Source of the DNA: Callipepla californica brunnescens
Lineage: Eukaryota > Chordata > Aves > Galliformes > Odontophoridae
DNA length: 64,000 nt
Reading direction: 5' to 3'
Assembly: GCA_023055505.1 (NCBI GenBank)
Contig: JALIRH010000100.1
Location: 1,201,001-1,265,000, forward strand
This document shows positions 10,195-24,237 of this stretch, piece after piece. Numbering within the stretch: position 1 is the stretch's first letter; the number at the start of each line of letters is the position of its first letter. Position numbers and translations under genes: made by a program. The notes under the pieces were generated by a model. The model was not told where the DNA came from, ran no database searches, and worked only from the letters and a program-made list of their open reading frames with translations.

Positions 10195-10770
10195 TATAGA
10201 GCAATTATGGGGTCAGGGGGAATTTATGGGGTTGGGAGGAAAGCAATGGGGTCAGGGGGAATTATGGGGTCAGGGGGAATTTAAAGGGTTGGGGGGGGAA
10301 CAGGGGAACTAATAGGGTCAGAGGGGAAATTAATGGGGTCATGGGGGGAACAGGTGAATTATGGGGACGGGGGGAAAGTAATGGGGTTGGGCTGATGTGA
10401 CCTCAAACAGCACCGAGGAATCGTCCTGCGGCTGTTCTAGGGCAATTATAGGGTCGGGGGGATTAGGGGAAGTAACAGGGTCAGGAGGTGAAGTAATGGG
10501 GTCACAGGGGGGAATTGATGGGGTTGGGGGGGAAATTATAGGGTCATGGGGGGGAATTATGGGGTCGGGGGAAAATTGTGGGGTCAGGGGGGAACTAATG
10601 GGATTTGGGGCTGACATTTGGGGGAAATAATCGGATTCTGGGGCTGATAATGGAGATTTTGGGGTGGAATTGCAGGATTTTGGTGCTGAGTTTTGGGGTC
10701 AGATATCGACATTATAGGGCTGGGTTATGGGGTCCGTTCGTGCCCTTTTGGGGCCGGGTTCTGTGCTGTG
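10195..10770. repeat. GGGGAATTATGGGGTCA-type G-rich minisatellite
   Basis: Variable 15-20 bp units (GGGGGAATTATGGGGTCAGG) with long G runs. Such arrays are typical of avian microchromosomal introns, so this may be expanded SGF29 intron sequence. It ends at GGTCCTAAAACTAAAG, where the telomeric block starts. Confidence 0.8.
10399..10431 (-). pseudogene. SGF29: SGF29 terminal-exon 5' fragment, duplicated
   Basis: Repeats the first ~11 codons of the terminal exon (PQDDSSVLFE) with the same AACAG acceptor, then diverges at GAGG into non-coding sequence. It arises from a local duplication of about 240 bp that also carried the GGGGTCA minisatellite. Confidence 0.72.
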
Positions 10771-11390
10771 GGTCCTAAAACTAAAGAGAACCTTACCCCT
10801 TCCACTAAACCTTCATCTACATCCCTAACCCTTACCCTAAACCTAAATCTACACCAAAACCTAACCCTAACCCTAACATGTCTTCTAACTGTAAAACTAA
10901 TGCTTCACCTAACCCGAACTGAAACCCTAGGATTAAACCTTACCTAACACCTAGCTATATTCCTAACCCTATCCTGAAACCTAACGTTAACCCTAACCCT
11001 AAAAACAACTTGGAACCAAACCCTAACCCTAACCTAACCCTTATCAGAACCCTAAATCTAATCCTAACCGTTACCTTAATTTAACTCCAATTCTACCTGA
11101 AATCTAAATGGGACCTTAAAACCAACCCCAAATTTAAGCCCAACCCTAAGCCTAACACAAAGCATTAGATTACCACAGCCATCACCTAACTTCTAACCCT
11201 GACCCTAACACTAATACTAAACCAAAACAGATTCCAAATACTAACCCAATTCCTATTCTGAAACCCAAAACTATTCCAAAAACAAACCCAAGGCCTAACC
11301 TTTCTCTCACTCTAACAATCAAAGAAAACCTATTCCTAAACCTAATCCTAAATCTAGTCCTAATCCTAACCCTCACCCTTAATCTAACCC
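10771..11390. repeat. Degenerate C-rich telomeric block, paralogue of 56,437-57,325
   Basis: Diverged CCCTAA DNA that matches 56,437-57,325 nearly base for base (for example ACATGTCTTCTAACTGTAAA in both). The downstream copy has an extra ~273-bp internal duplication. It carries the shared block AGCATTAGATTACCAC at 11,161. Confidence 0.88.
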
Positions 11391-11964
11391 TGTCAACGGT
11401 TTACCGGGCTGGATCGGCCCGGTTCCGTGACGATTGCTGCGGGGACCCACGGACCCACGCCCCAGGAAAGGGCAAGGAAAAAGGGAAAAGGGAAAAGGGA
11501 GATGGGCCTAGAAACAAAACAGCGGCAACGATCTGAGGAGGAAAGCTAATTTACTAAATAAGATATTAGAAAGCAAAATAACACAATATAATACAATGTA
11601 ATTGGAATTGAGGCTAATGAATCAAACAAAATGAGCAAGAGAGAGTGTCCGATAAACCGAAGGCCTTACGCTAACACTGAAGGCGATACGGCAGCGAGCA
11701 CCCACTGCTGAGTCGATCCCGAAGGAAAGAGAGTGTCCCGTGACCGCTGAGGGTTTTTATCTGTTCCCTCTGAGCGGAAAACACGTAAAAATACAAAGCA
11801 TCGCAAAGTCCTCTGGGGAATGTAGTGCTTCTTCTCTTCTCAGACAGGTATACCTGGAATTATCAATGATCTATGGAGCTGGAGTATTAGCTCTTCAACT
11901 CCTAATGCAATACATGATGTTATGATGTGGAATACCAGTACCAAAAAATCATAAAACCATGACA
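11391..11964 (-). mobile_element. Solo LTR, ERV-L-like family, with 5-bp target duplication
   Basis: 574 bp bounded by TGTCA and TGACA, flanked by AACCC on both sides. The paralogous block near 57,324-57,328 has a single AACCC and no LTR, so insertion and target duplication can be read directly. The sequence is homologous over its length to the LTR at 38,845-39,389 and lies in the same orientation (ERV sense strand is minus). The small frame at 11,740-11,925 is inside U3 and is not a gene. Confidence 0.9.
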
Positions 11965-14900
11965 AACCCCAACCCCCACCCAGAAGCTAACACTTAGCAT
12001 TGTACAATACCTAAACGTACCCCTAATCCTTATCACTAAACCTAAAAGGAACCTGAAACATAGTGCTAAATCTGACCCGAACCCTAACCCTAAACTTCAT
12101 TCTATTCCCAAACCTCGCCCTATTCGGAACCCTATTCCTAACCCGAACACTAACCCTTACTCTATTACTAACTTGAAGACTAACCCTAACAATGAACCAA
12201 TTCCTAAACCTTTTCCTTCCTCCAAATTGATTCCTAACACTAACCCTAACCCTAATCAAACCCGAACCCTATTCTTAACCCTAAATCTAACCGTATCCCA
12301 ATCCCTAACTCTTACCATAACCCTAACCCTAAGTCTTACTCTATCACTAACCCTAACCCTACATTAACCCTATCCTAACCCAAACCATAACCCTAACCTA
12401 AACCTAATCCCAATCCTAACCCTAACCCTACCCTAACCCCTAACACTAATCCCCTAAACCTTACCACAACCCTAACCCTGAACCCTAACACTACCCTAAC
12501 CCTGAACCTAACCCTAATCCTACCCTAACACCAACCCTCACCCTAACCCTAACCCTAACCCCTAACCCTAACACTAATCCCCTAACCCTAACCCCCTAAC
12601 CCTAACCCTAACCTAACCCTTACCCCAACCCTAACCCCTAACCATACCCTAACCCTAACCCTAAACCCTAACACTACCCTAACCCTGAACCTAACCCTAA
12701 TCCTACCCTAACACCAACCCTCACCCTAACCCTTACCCAAACCCTAAACATACCCTAACCCTAACACTAACCCTACCCTAACTCTAACCCTACCCTAACC
12801 CTACCCTAACTCTTCCCCTATCCCTAACCCTAACCCCTAACCCTAATACTGAACCTAACCCCTAACCCTAACCCTTACCGTAAATTCTAATCCAACCCTA
12901 ACCCTTACCCTAACCCCTAACCCTACCCTAACCCTACACTAACCCTCAAATCTAACCCTAATTCTACCCTAACCCTAACCCTACCCTTAACCCTGACCCT
13001 AACCATACCCTAACCCTTACCTAACCCTAACTCTACCCTAATCCTTAACCCTAAACCTACCCTAACATTTACCCTAACCCCTAACCCTTACCCTAACCCC
13101 TACCTAACCATAACTCTAACACTAACGCTAACCCTACCCTAACACCTAACCCTACCCTAACCCTGTGCTAACCCTAACCCTGACCCTGACCCTGACTCAA
13201 ACCCTACCCTTAACCCTGACCCTAACCCTACCCTAACCCTTACCTACCCCTAAGCCATAACCCTAACCCTAACACTAACCCTAACCCTACCCTAACATTT
13301 ACCCTAACCCCTAACCCTTACCTAACCATAACCCTAACACTAACCCTAAACCTAACCTAACCCTACCCTAACCGTGACCCTAACCCCTATCCCCAACCCG
13401 TAAGCCCAAACCCTAACCCTGTCCCTAACCCCAACCCTACCCTAACCCCAACCCTACCCTAACCCTAACCCTGCCCCTAACCCTAACACTAACCCCTAAC
13501 CCTACCCGAGCCCTAACCCCTAACCTTTACCCTAACCCCTAACCCATACCCTACCCTAACACTACCCTACCCTTACCATAAACCTACCCTAACTCTACCC
13601 TTACCCTAACCCTACCCTAACCCTAACTCTAACCCTACCCTAACTCTAACCCTATCCATAACCCTAACCCTACCATAACCCTATTGATGGACCCTAACCC
13701 TACCCTAACCCTAACCCCTTACCCTAACACCTAACCCTAACCCTAAACCTTGCCTAACCCTATTGATGGACCCTAACCATAACACTAACCCTACCCGTAA
13801 TCCTACCCCTAACCCTTACCCAACCCTAACCATAACCCTAATCCAACCTAACCCTAACCCTAACCCTAACACTAACCCTACCCTACCCATACACCTAACC
13901 CTAACCCCTAACCCTAAACCCTAACCCTATTGATGGACCCTAACCGTAACCGGAACCCTAAACCTAACTTTACCCTAACCCTACCCGTAACCCTACCCCT
14001 AACCCTTACCCTATTCTAACCCTAACCCTAACCCTAACCCTACCCTAACCCTAACTCCTAACACCTTAACCCTAATCCTAACCCCTAACCCTTACCCTAC
14101 CCTAACCCTACCCCTACCCTACCCTAACACTAACCCCTAACCTTAACCCCTAACCCTAACCCTACCCTAACCCTAACCCTACACCCTAACCCTAACACAA
14201 ACCCTACCCTAACCCTATCCTAACCCTACCCTAATCTAACCCTAACCCTATTGATCGACCCAAAACCTAACCCTAACCCTACCCTAACCCTAAAAACCTA
14301 ACCCTGACTCACACCCTACCCGTAACCCTGACCCTAATACTTACCATAACCATTATCTAACCCTAACCCTACCCATTAAACCTAACCCTAACCCTACCCT
14401 AACCTTTACCCTAACCCTAACCCTTACTTAACCATAACCCTACCCTAACACTAACCCTAACCCTACCGTAAACCCTAACCCTTACCCTACCGTAAACCCT
14501 AACCCTTACCCTACCCTAACCCTTACCCTTACCCTAACCCTACCCTAATCCTAACCCCTCACCCCAACCCCTAAGCCCTTATCCTGCCCCTAACCCTTAC
14601 CCCACCCTAACCCTAAACCCAACCCTACCCTAGCCCTAAACCTACCCCAGCCCTAACCCCTAACCTTAACCCTAACCACTAACCCAAACCCTACCCTAAC
14701 CCTACCCTAACTCTAACCCTAACGCTTACCATAACCCTAACCCTAAACCTTACCCTAACACTAACCCTACCCTAACCCTAACCCTGACACTGACCCTAAC
14801 CCCTAACCCTAACCCTTACCGTAACCTCTAATCCAAACCTAACCCTAACCCTACCCTAACACTAAACCTAACCCTGCCCTAACCCTTACCATAACCCTAA

Positions 14901-17900
14901 CCCTAACCCTAGCCCTACCCTAACCCTACCCTTACCCTAACCTTAACCCTAACCCTGCCCTAACCCTAACCCTTACCCTAACCCTTACCTTTCCCTAACT
15001 CTTACCCTAACCCTACCCTAACCCTTACCATAAACCTAATCCTAACCCCTACCCTAACATTAACCCTACACTAACCCTGACCCAAACACCTAACCCTAAC
15101 CTAACACTAGCCCTACCCTAACCCTAACCCCAACCCTATCCTTAACCCTAACCCTAACCCTAACTCCTAACCCTACTCTAACCCTAAACCTTAACCTAAC
15201 CGTAACCCCTGACCATACCCTAACCCCTAACCCTAACCCTACCCATACCCCTACCCCTACACTAACCCAACCCCTAACCCCTAACCCTAGCCCTACCCTA
15301 ACCCCTAAACCTAACCCTAACCCTAAACCTTAACCCTACCCTAACCCTACCCTAACCCTAACCCTAACCTTAAACCCTAACCCACCAGATCCCTAACCCT
15401 AACTCTAACCCTAACCCTACTGATTCCTTACCCTAACCCTACCCTAACTCTAACCTAACCCTAACCCTATTCCTAACCCCAACTTTAACCCTACCCTAAC
15501 CCTAACCCTTAACCCTACCCTAACCCTTATCCTAACCGTAACCCCTGACTCTACCCTAACCCCTAACCCTAACCCTACCCTAATCCCAACCCAACCCTAA
15601 CACTAACCCTACCCTAACCCTTACCCTAACATTGACCCTAACCCTGACCCTTACCTATCCCTAACCCTTACCCTAACACTAACCCTAACCCTGCCCTAAC
15701 CCTTACCATAACCCTAACCCTAACACTAGCCCTACCCTAACCCCAACCCTATCCCTAACCCTACCCTTACCCTAACCTTAACCCTAACCCTACCCTAACC
15801 CTTATCCTAACCTTAACCCCTGACGCTACCCTAACCCCTAACCCTAACCCTAACCCAACCCTAACCCTACCCTAACCCTTACCCTAAACCAAACCCTACC
15901 CTAACTCTAACCCTAACCCTTACCCTGACCCTAACCCTACCCTAACCCTCACTCAAACCCTACCCTTAACCCTGACCCTGACCCTAACCCTACCCTAACC
16001 CTTACCTATCTCTAACCCTACTCTAACCCTAACCCTAACCCTACCCTAACCCTACCCTAACCCTCCAATCTAACCCTAATTCTACTCTAGCCCTAACCCC
16101 TAACCCTAACCCTACCCTAACCCTAAACCCTAATCCTACCATAACCCTGTTGATGGACCCTAATTCTACCTTAACCCTAACCCCTAACCCTAACACTAAC
16201 CCTACACTAACCCTAATCTAAACTAACCCTAACCCTATTGATGGACCCAAAACCTAACCCTAACCCTACCCTAACCATAACACTTACCCTAACCGTACCC
16301 TAACCCTAACCCTACCCTAACCCTTACCCTGACACTACCCTAACATTTACCCTAACCTTTAAACCTTACCTAACCATAACACTAATACTAAAACTAACCC
16401 TACCCTAACCCCTAACCCTACCCTAACCCTTTCCCTAACACTAACCCTAACCCTGCACTAACCGTGACCCTAACCCCCAACTCCAACCCCTAAGCCCTAA
16501 CCCTAACCCTGCCCCTAACCCCAACCCTACCCTAACCCTAACCCTGCCCCTAACCCTAACACTAACCCCTAACCCTACCCTAGCCCTAACCCCTAACCCC
16601 TAATTTTAACCCTAACCCTTAACCCTAGCCCTACCCTAACCCTGCCCTAACCCTAACACTGACCCTAACCCTATCCCTGACCCTAACCCTTACCTATCCC
16701 TAACCCTACCCTAACCCTTAACCCTAACCCTACTCTAACACTTACCCTAACCCCTAACCCTAACCCTATCCCTTACCTAACCCTATCCCTACACTAACCC
16801 TCAAATCTAACCCTAATTCTACCCTAACCCTAACCCCACCCTAAACCTAACCCTGACTCAAACCCTACCCTTAACCCTGACCCTAACCCTACCCTAACCC
16901 TTACCTAACCCTAACCCTACCCTAACCCTAACACTACCCTAACATTTACCCTAACCCCTAACCCTTACCTAACCATAACACTAACACTAAAACTAACCCT
17001 ACCCTAACCCCTAACCCTACCCTAACCCTTACCCTAACACTAACCCTAACCCTGCACTAACCGTGACCCTAACCCCTAACCCCAACCCCTAAGCCCTAAC
17101 CCTAACCCTGCCCCTAACCCCAACCCTACCCTAACCCTAACCCTGCCCCTAACCCTCACACTAACCCCTAACCCTACCCTAGCCCTAACCCCTAACCCCT
17201 AATTTTAACCCTAACCCTTAACCCTAGCCCTACCCTAACCCTGCCCTAACCCTAACCATACCCTAACCCTAACACTGACCCTAACACTATCCCTGACCCT
17301 AACCCTTACCTATCCCTAACCCTACCCTAACCCTAACCCTATCCCTTACCTAACCCTAACCCTACACTAACCCTCAAATCTAACCCTAATTCTACCCTAA
17401 CACTAACCCCTAACCCTACCCTAACCCTAACCCTACCCTACCCCTGACTCAAACCCTACCCTTAACCCTCCTTAACCCTACCCTAACCCTTACCTAACCC
17501 TAACCCTACCCTAACCCTTAACCCTAACCCTACCCTAACATTTACCCTAACCCCTAACCATAACCCTAACCCTAACCCTAACCTTACCCTACCCTAACCG
17601 TGACCCTAACCCCTAACCCCAACCCATAAGCCCTAACCCCAAACCCTTACCTAACCCAAACCCTACCCTAATCCTAACCCTAACCCTGCCCCTAACCCTA
17701 ACACAAACCCCTAACCCTACCCTAGCCCTACCCTAGACCTAACCCTACCCTAGCCCTAACCCCTAACCCCTAACCCAAACCCTAACCTTACCCTAAACCT
17801 ACCCTAACCCTACCCTTACCCTAACTCTAACCCTAACACTAACCCTACCCTAACTCTTACCCTATCCCTAACGCTAAGCCCTAACCCTGACACTGACCCT

Positions 17901-18705
17901 AACTCCTAACCCTAACCCTTACCGAAAATTCTAATCCAACCCTAACCCTAACCCTACCCTAACCCTACCCATACCCCTACCCCTACACTAACCCTTACCC
18001 TAACCCTTACCTATCCCTAACCCTAGCCCTACCCTAACCCTAACCCTTACCCTATCCCTAACCCTAACCCTTACCCTAACCCTTACCTATCTCTAACCCT
18101 ACCCTAACCCTTAACCCTAACCCTTAACCCTAACCCTACCCTAACCCTCCAATCTAACCCTAATTCTACTCTAACCCTAACCCTACCCTAACCCTAAACC
18201 CTAACCCTACCATAACCCTATTGATGGACCCTAGTTCTACCCTAACCCTAACCCCTAACCCTAACACCTAACCCTAACACCTAACCCTTTGCTAACCCTA
18301 TTGATGGACCCTAACTGTAACACTAACCCTACCCGTAATCCTACCCCTAACCCTTACCGAACCCTAACCCTAACCCTTACCCTACCCTAACCCTAACCCT
18401 TACCCTAAACCTAACCCTACCCTAATTCTAACCCTAACCCTGACCCTATCCCTAAACCTAACCCCTGACCCTAACCCCTAACCTTAACCCCTAACCCTAA
18501 CCCTACCCTTACCCTAACCCTACACCCTAACCCTAAACCCTACCCTAACCTAACCCTAACCCTACCCTAACCCTAAAACCCTAACCCTACCTCACACCCT
18601 ACCCTTAACCCTGACCCTAATACTTACCCTAACCATTATCTAACCCTAACCCTACCCCATCCCTACCCTACCCCTTAAACCTAACCCTAACCCTACCCTA
18701 ACGGT
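11965..18705. repeat. Long degenerate telomeric array, C-rich on + strand
   Basis: About 6.7 kb of variant telomeric units (CCCTAA, CCCTACCCTAA, CCCCTAA, CCTTACC). No frame persists beyond the first few hundred bases and no unique island is visible. Higher-order repeats are clear: the spacer ATTGATGGACCC occurs near 13,683, 13,762, 13,929, 14,250 (variant), 16,149, 16,237, 18,220 and 18,300, in pairs about 80-90 bp apart. A ~0.6-kb segment near 16,330-16,920 recurs at about 16,930-17,510. Confidence 0.95.
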
Positions 18706-19499
18706 GTCAGAATGTGACAGTCACAATATCAAAGTATCACAATGTTAGAATGTCAGTGTCACAAGGTTAGAATTTCACAATGCCAAAATATCACAATGTG
18801 AGAATCTAAAAATGTCACAGTGTCAGAATGTCACAATGCAAAAATGAAAGACTGTCACAATACCAGAATGTAAAAATTTCACAGTCAGAATATTACAGTG
18901 TCACAATGTCAGAAGGTCGCATTTTCAGAATGTCAGTACGTGAGGATGTCAGAACGTCACAATGTCACAAAGTGAGAATATGAGAATGTCAGAATAACAG
19001 AATGTCAGAATGTGAGAACGAAATGATGTCAGAATGTGATTATGTGAGAATGTCCGAATTTCAGAACGCAGCAATGTAACAATCTGAGAATGCCACAATA
19101 TCAGATTGTCAGAATGTCAGAATGACAAAATGTGAGAATATCACAATATCACTATGCCAGATTCCCAAAATGCCACGATGTCACAATCTCAGAATGTCAG
19201 AATCACAGAATTTGACACTGCGAGAATATCACAAAGTCACAAAGCCACAATGTCATAATATCACAATATCACAATGTCAGAATGTCACTATGGCAGATTG
19301 TCAGAATGCCAGAACATCAGAAGGTGAGAATATAAGAATGTCAGAATGTCACAATGTCACAATGAGAGAATATTAGAATGTCACAATGTCAACATGTCAG
19401 AATGTGAGAAAGGGAGAATGTCATGATGTCAGAATGTCTTAATGTCAGAATGTCAAATCGTCACAACCTCCCAATTAAAATTCAGGGAATATGACTGTG

Positions 19500-20422
19500 T
19501 GTGAAAGACAGCAACTGTTTTTGACTTTTGTTGTCTCAAAGCTTGCTTCATGAGGTCTTTCTGGCTAGAAGACTCTAATTGACAACTGCTTGGAGAAGCT
19601 GATCATCACAAAGGACAATAATACTTGTATGGCACCGAAAGTACTACTCCTGTTGATTTATCTGTTGGGCCAGATGTGTTGGGTGGGCACAAATCAAACT
19701 AATGTCAGAACACGGAGGCAGCTAAAGAAAGCAGGATAGACACCCTGTTGTCCCTACAAGACAAGCCTCTCTTAAAACAAAACACCCACATGAATGGTGA
19801 GGAGCTTTCCTCCTTCAAGGTTTGAAAATTTAAAGCAAAACTGACCTTTAGGTTTAATCCCCTCGATAACCAGAGTCTGGAACGTGATGAATATGCATGT
19901 GCTATACCTTTAAATAGCTATTCATTTCTCTCTTACGTGCGCATGTTTGGTGAAGCAATCCCCCATGTACCCAGCGCGCCGCTTGACAGAACTCATTGGT
20001 GTGTCAAGTTGCTCAGTTGGTTTTCTCGACACCACTAAACCAAAGACTTTGAAGAAGAGACTTTCCTGAGGGAAAAACCTCTTTGGAAGAACCCCCCTGC
20101 ACAGCGCCTGCTTGCTGCAAAACTTCCCGGCTTTCTCTCATCCCCCGCGGAGACCAGACGAATTCCTGAGACCAACGGACTACGGACCTCGCCAGATCCA
20201 CGGTGCTGATGCTCTCTCTTTCTCTTTCTTGCTTTCTGCCAAGTCTCTTCGCTTTTCATCTCTTTTCTATCACCCATCTTCCCTTCCCCATATCCCTAAA
20301 AAACTACTTATTGTAATAAACTGGTTGGGCTAAAATTTGAACCATTGCCTTTTAATCTCACCATCGGGTATACACATACATATAAAGAACCTCATCTCCC
20401 TCCTTTATTTTGGAGCGTGACA
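19500..20422 (+). mobile_element. Solo LTR, 923 bp, in the 8-bp minisatellite
   Basis: Starts TGTGAAAGACAG and ends GCGTGACA, with CTGTG directly repeated at 19,495-19,499 and 20,423-20,427, as expected for a 5-bp retroviral target duplication. A TATA-like TTTAAATAG lies near 19,909 and AATAAA at 20,315-20,320, so sense is +. Short frames near 20,013-20,333 are inside it. The family is not identified. Confidence 0.82.
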
Positions 20423-21603
20423 CTGTGTCAAAACGTCACAATGAGAGAATATGAAAAAGTGAGAACATCACAATGACCGAATGTCAGAATGTCGCAATTA
20501 GAAAATCGGGGAATATCAAAATGTCACAACGTCACAATGAGAGATAATAACACCAAGTGAATGACAATGTCACAGTGTCACAATGAGAGGATCTCAGAAT
20601 GTCAGAACTTCAAAATGTCAAAATGTCACAAAGTCCAAATATCACAAGGACAGAATGTCAGAATGACAGATTCCCACAGTTTCAGAATGTCAGAATGTGG
20701 TAATGAGAGAAAGTCAAAATATCGGAATGTCAGAATGTCACAAGGAGAGAATGTCAGAGTGTCACAATGCTATAATGTCAAAATGTCAGAACATCAGAAG
20801 GTCAGAATATCACAATGTCACAACGAGAGAACCTCAAAATGTCACCAAGAGAGACTGTCAAACTATCAGAATGTGAGAATGAGTGAATGTCACAATGAGA
20901 GATGGCCACAATTTTAGAATGCCAGATTGTGAGAATGTCAGAATGTGAAAACGCCAGAATGGGAGTGAGTGAATGTCACAACATCAAAATGTCATAACGT
21001 CAGAATGTCAGAATGAACCAATGTGAGAGTGCCTGAATGTCACAGTATGAGAACGTCACAATATCACAAATCTCAGAATTTCAGTGTCAGAATGAGAGAA
21101 TGTCACAATGCCACAATGAGAGAATGTCGCAATTACAGATTATTGATAGATCAGAATGTCAGAATACGAGAAAGTGAGAATGTCCCAATGTCAGAATATC
21201 AGAATGAGGGAAAGAGAGAATGTCATGATGTCAGAATGTCAAATTGTCACAAAGTCACAATATCACAATGAGAGAATATCAGAAAGTGAGAATATGCCAG
21301 TGAATGAATGACACATTGTGAGAATGTCAGAATGTCAGAACGTCAGAATATCAGAATTACAAAATCAGGGAATATGACTGTGTCACAATGTCACAAAGAG
21401 AGAATATGAAAAAGTGAGAATATCACAACGACCGAATGTCAGAACGTGACAATGTCACAATGTCAGAATGAGGGAAAGAGAGAATGTCATGAAGTCAGAA
21501 TGTCAACTTGTCACAATGCCACAATAGCACAGTAAGAGAATATCAGAAAGTGAGAATTATGACAGTGACTGAATGTCACGATGTGAGAAAGTCAGAATAT
21601 TAG

Positions 21604-21936
21604 TATAGGGCAAATAACCCCCAAAAAAGCACTCCATGGAAATTGTGCGAAAGGCGGTATATTTTAGGTAGGCTTAAGAAAATGGTATACAAACAAGAAG
21701 AAAAGAGAGGAGCTCACCTTGATGATGGTCGAGGCTCGCTAATAACTCCAAAAGGGAGGGATCTCTAACAAGAGAACCTTCCCTGCTGGAGGTCAGCCCT
21801 TAAATGGGGTCTTGGCAGAGGTGGAGTCAAACTCCACCCCTTCCAATCACACTCACTTGTGCCCCTGCAGCTGACTCAGGGCTTGCCTCAGGTGATCAAT
21901 CAGTGGTTCAGGCCATGATTCAACAGTTCCCATACA
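21604..21936 (-). mobile_element. LTR-like insertion, 333 bp, in the 8-bp minisatellite
   Basis: A unique sequence flanked by ATTAG at 21,599-21,603 and 21,937-21,941. On the minus strand it begins TGTATGGGAACTG and ends TTGCCCTATA, so the terminal CA would be mutated to TA. A TATA-like CATTTAAGGG lies on the minus strand near 21,810. Size, TG start and 5-bp duplication suggest a short solo LTR. No polyadenylation signal was seen. Confidence 0.65.
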
Positions 21937-24237
21937 ATTAGAATGTCAGAATGTCACCATGAGAGTATCTCAGAATGTCACAATGTCAGAATGTCACAAC
22001 GATAGAATGTCAAAATGGCAGCATGTGTCTGTGAGAGAATGTCACAATGACAGAATAGAAATATGTCAGAATATAGCAATGAGAGAATGTTAGAATGCAA
22101 CAATGTCAACATGTCAGAATGGGAGAAAGTGAGAATGTCATGATGTCAGAGTGTCTTAATGTCAGAATGTCAAATCTTCACTGTGTCACAACTACAAGAT
22201 TAGGGAATATGACTGTGTCAGAAAGTCACAATAAGAGGAGATGAAAAAGAGAGAATATCACAATGACCGAGTGTCACAATGTAAGAAAGTGAGAATGCGA
22301 GAATGTCAAAATGTCAGAATGACAGAATATCACTATGTCACAATGTCGCAATGTCTCAATGTCAGAATATCAATATGTAACAGTGTAAGAACGTCCCAAA
22401 TACCACAATGGGAGAATGACAGATTGTCACGATTACAGAATTTCAGAATGTGAAAATATCAGAATGTCACAATGTCAGATTCTGAGAATGTCACAATGAC
22501 AGAATGTCAGAATGAAAGATTTTCCAAATTCCAGAATGTCACTATGTCACAACGTCAGAATGACGCATTGTCAAAATGCTAGAATGTCACAATGTCACAA
22601 GGTGAGAACATCACAATGGCAGATTGTCATAATGCCAGAACATCAGAAGGTGAGAATATTAGAATGCCACAATGTCACAATGTCACCATGAGAGTATCTC
22701 AGAATGTCACAATGTCAAAATGTCAGAATGAGGGAAAGAGAGAATGTCATGATGTCAGAATGTCTTAACGTCAGAATGTCAAATTGTCACAACGTCACAA
22801 TATCACAATGAGAGAATATCAGAAAGTGAGAATATGACAATGACCGAATGACACATTGTGAGAATGTCAGAATGCCAGAATGTCAGAATGTCAGAATGTC
22901 AAAATGTGTGAATGTCTGAATTTCACCATGAGAGAGAGTCAGAGTTTTACAATGTCACAATGTGAGAATGTCTGAACGTCAGAATGAGGGAGAGTTAGAA
23001 TTTCAGAATGCCACAGTGTCACAATGTCATCATGTCACAATATCAGAATGTTGCATTGTCACAATGTGAGAATGACAGGTTGTCACAATTCCAGAATTTC
23101 AGAATGTCAACATGTCTGAATGTCACAATGTCACAATTTCACTATGTCACAACGCTAGAATGTCATAATATCAGAAAGTGAGAATATCACAATGGCAGAT
23201 TGTCATAATGCCAGAACTTCAGAAGGTGAGAATATTAGAATGTCACAATGTCACAATGTTACAATGTGAGTATCTCAGAATGTCACAATGCCAGAATATC
23301 AGAATGGCAGAATATGAGAAAGTGAGAATGTCACAATGTCAAAATGTCAGAATGAGAGAAAGAGAGAATCTCATGATGTCGGAATGTCTTAATGTCAGAA
23401 TGTCAAATTGTCACAACGTCACGATATCACAATGAGAGAATATCAGAAAGTGAGAATATGACAATGACCGAATGACACAATGTGAGAACGTTAGAATGTG
23501 AGAATGTCAGAATTGGAGAATGTCACAGAGTCACAATGACAGATTGCCACAATTTCAGAATGTCAGTGTATCACAATGCCACAAAGTCACAATATCAGTA
23601 TGTCATGAAGATAGAATGTCACAATGACAACATATGACTGTGACAGAACGTCACAATGTCAGATGATAAATATGGCCGAAAATCACAATGAGAGAATGTT
23701 AGAATGTCACAATGTTAACATGTCAGAACGTGAGAAAGTGAGAATGCCACAATGCCACGATGTGAGAATCTCACAATGTCACAATGAGAGAGAGTCAGAA
23801 TTTCACAGTATCAGAATTTTGCATTGTCACAATGTGAGAATGACAGATTGTCACATTTCCAGAATTTCAGAATGTCACAATTCCAGAATTTCAGAATGTC
23901 CAAATATCTGAATGTCACAATAGCAGAATGTGAGAGTATCACAATGACAGAATGTCAGAATGACAGGTTGTCACAATTCCAGAATGTCACTATGTCACAA
24001 TGCTAGAATGTCAGAATGTCAGAATGTGAAAATAGCACAAGGGCAGGTTGTCATAATGCCAGAACTTCAGAATGTGAGAATATTAGAATGTCATAATGTC
24101 AGAATGGGAGAATGTCACAATGGCAGGTTGTCATAATTCCAGAAGTTCAGAATGGGAGAATATTAGAATGTAACAATGTTGCAATGTGACAATGAGAGTA
24201 TCTCAGAATGTCAGAATGTCAGAATGCCAGAATAAGA

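Larger units (their letters stand above)
18706..24237. repeat. 8-bp minisatellite, CAGAATGT/CACAATGT consensus
   Basis: Tandem 8-bp units (CAGAATGT, CACAATGT, GAGAATGT) for about 4.3 kb, excluding two inserted LTRs (19,500-20,422 and 21,604-21,936). An 8-bp unit gives an 8-residue cycle (M-S-E-C-H-N-V-R), which explains the many short open frames on +; these are not genes. The strand is A/G/T-rich with little GC, unlike every neighbouring array. Confidence 0.95.

Noticed and set aside
18706..24237. Frames with MSECHNVRM-like repeats
   Set aside because: An 8-residue cycle from the 8-bp unit.
18706..24237. CRISPR-like array
   Set aside because: Units are contiguous with no unique spacers, and the context is vertebrate.
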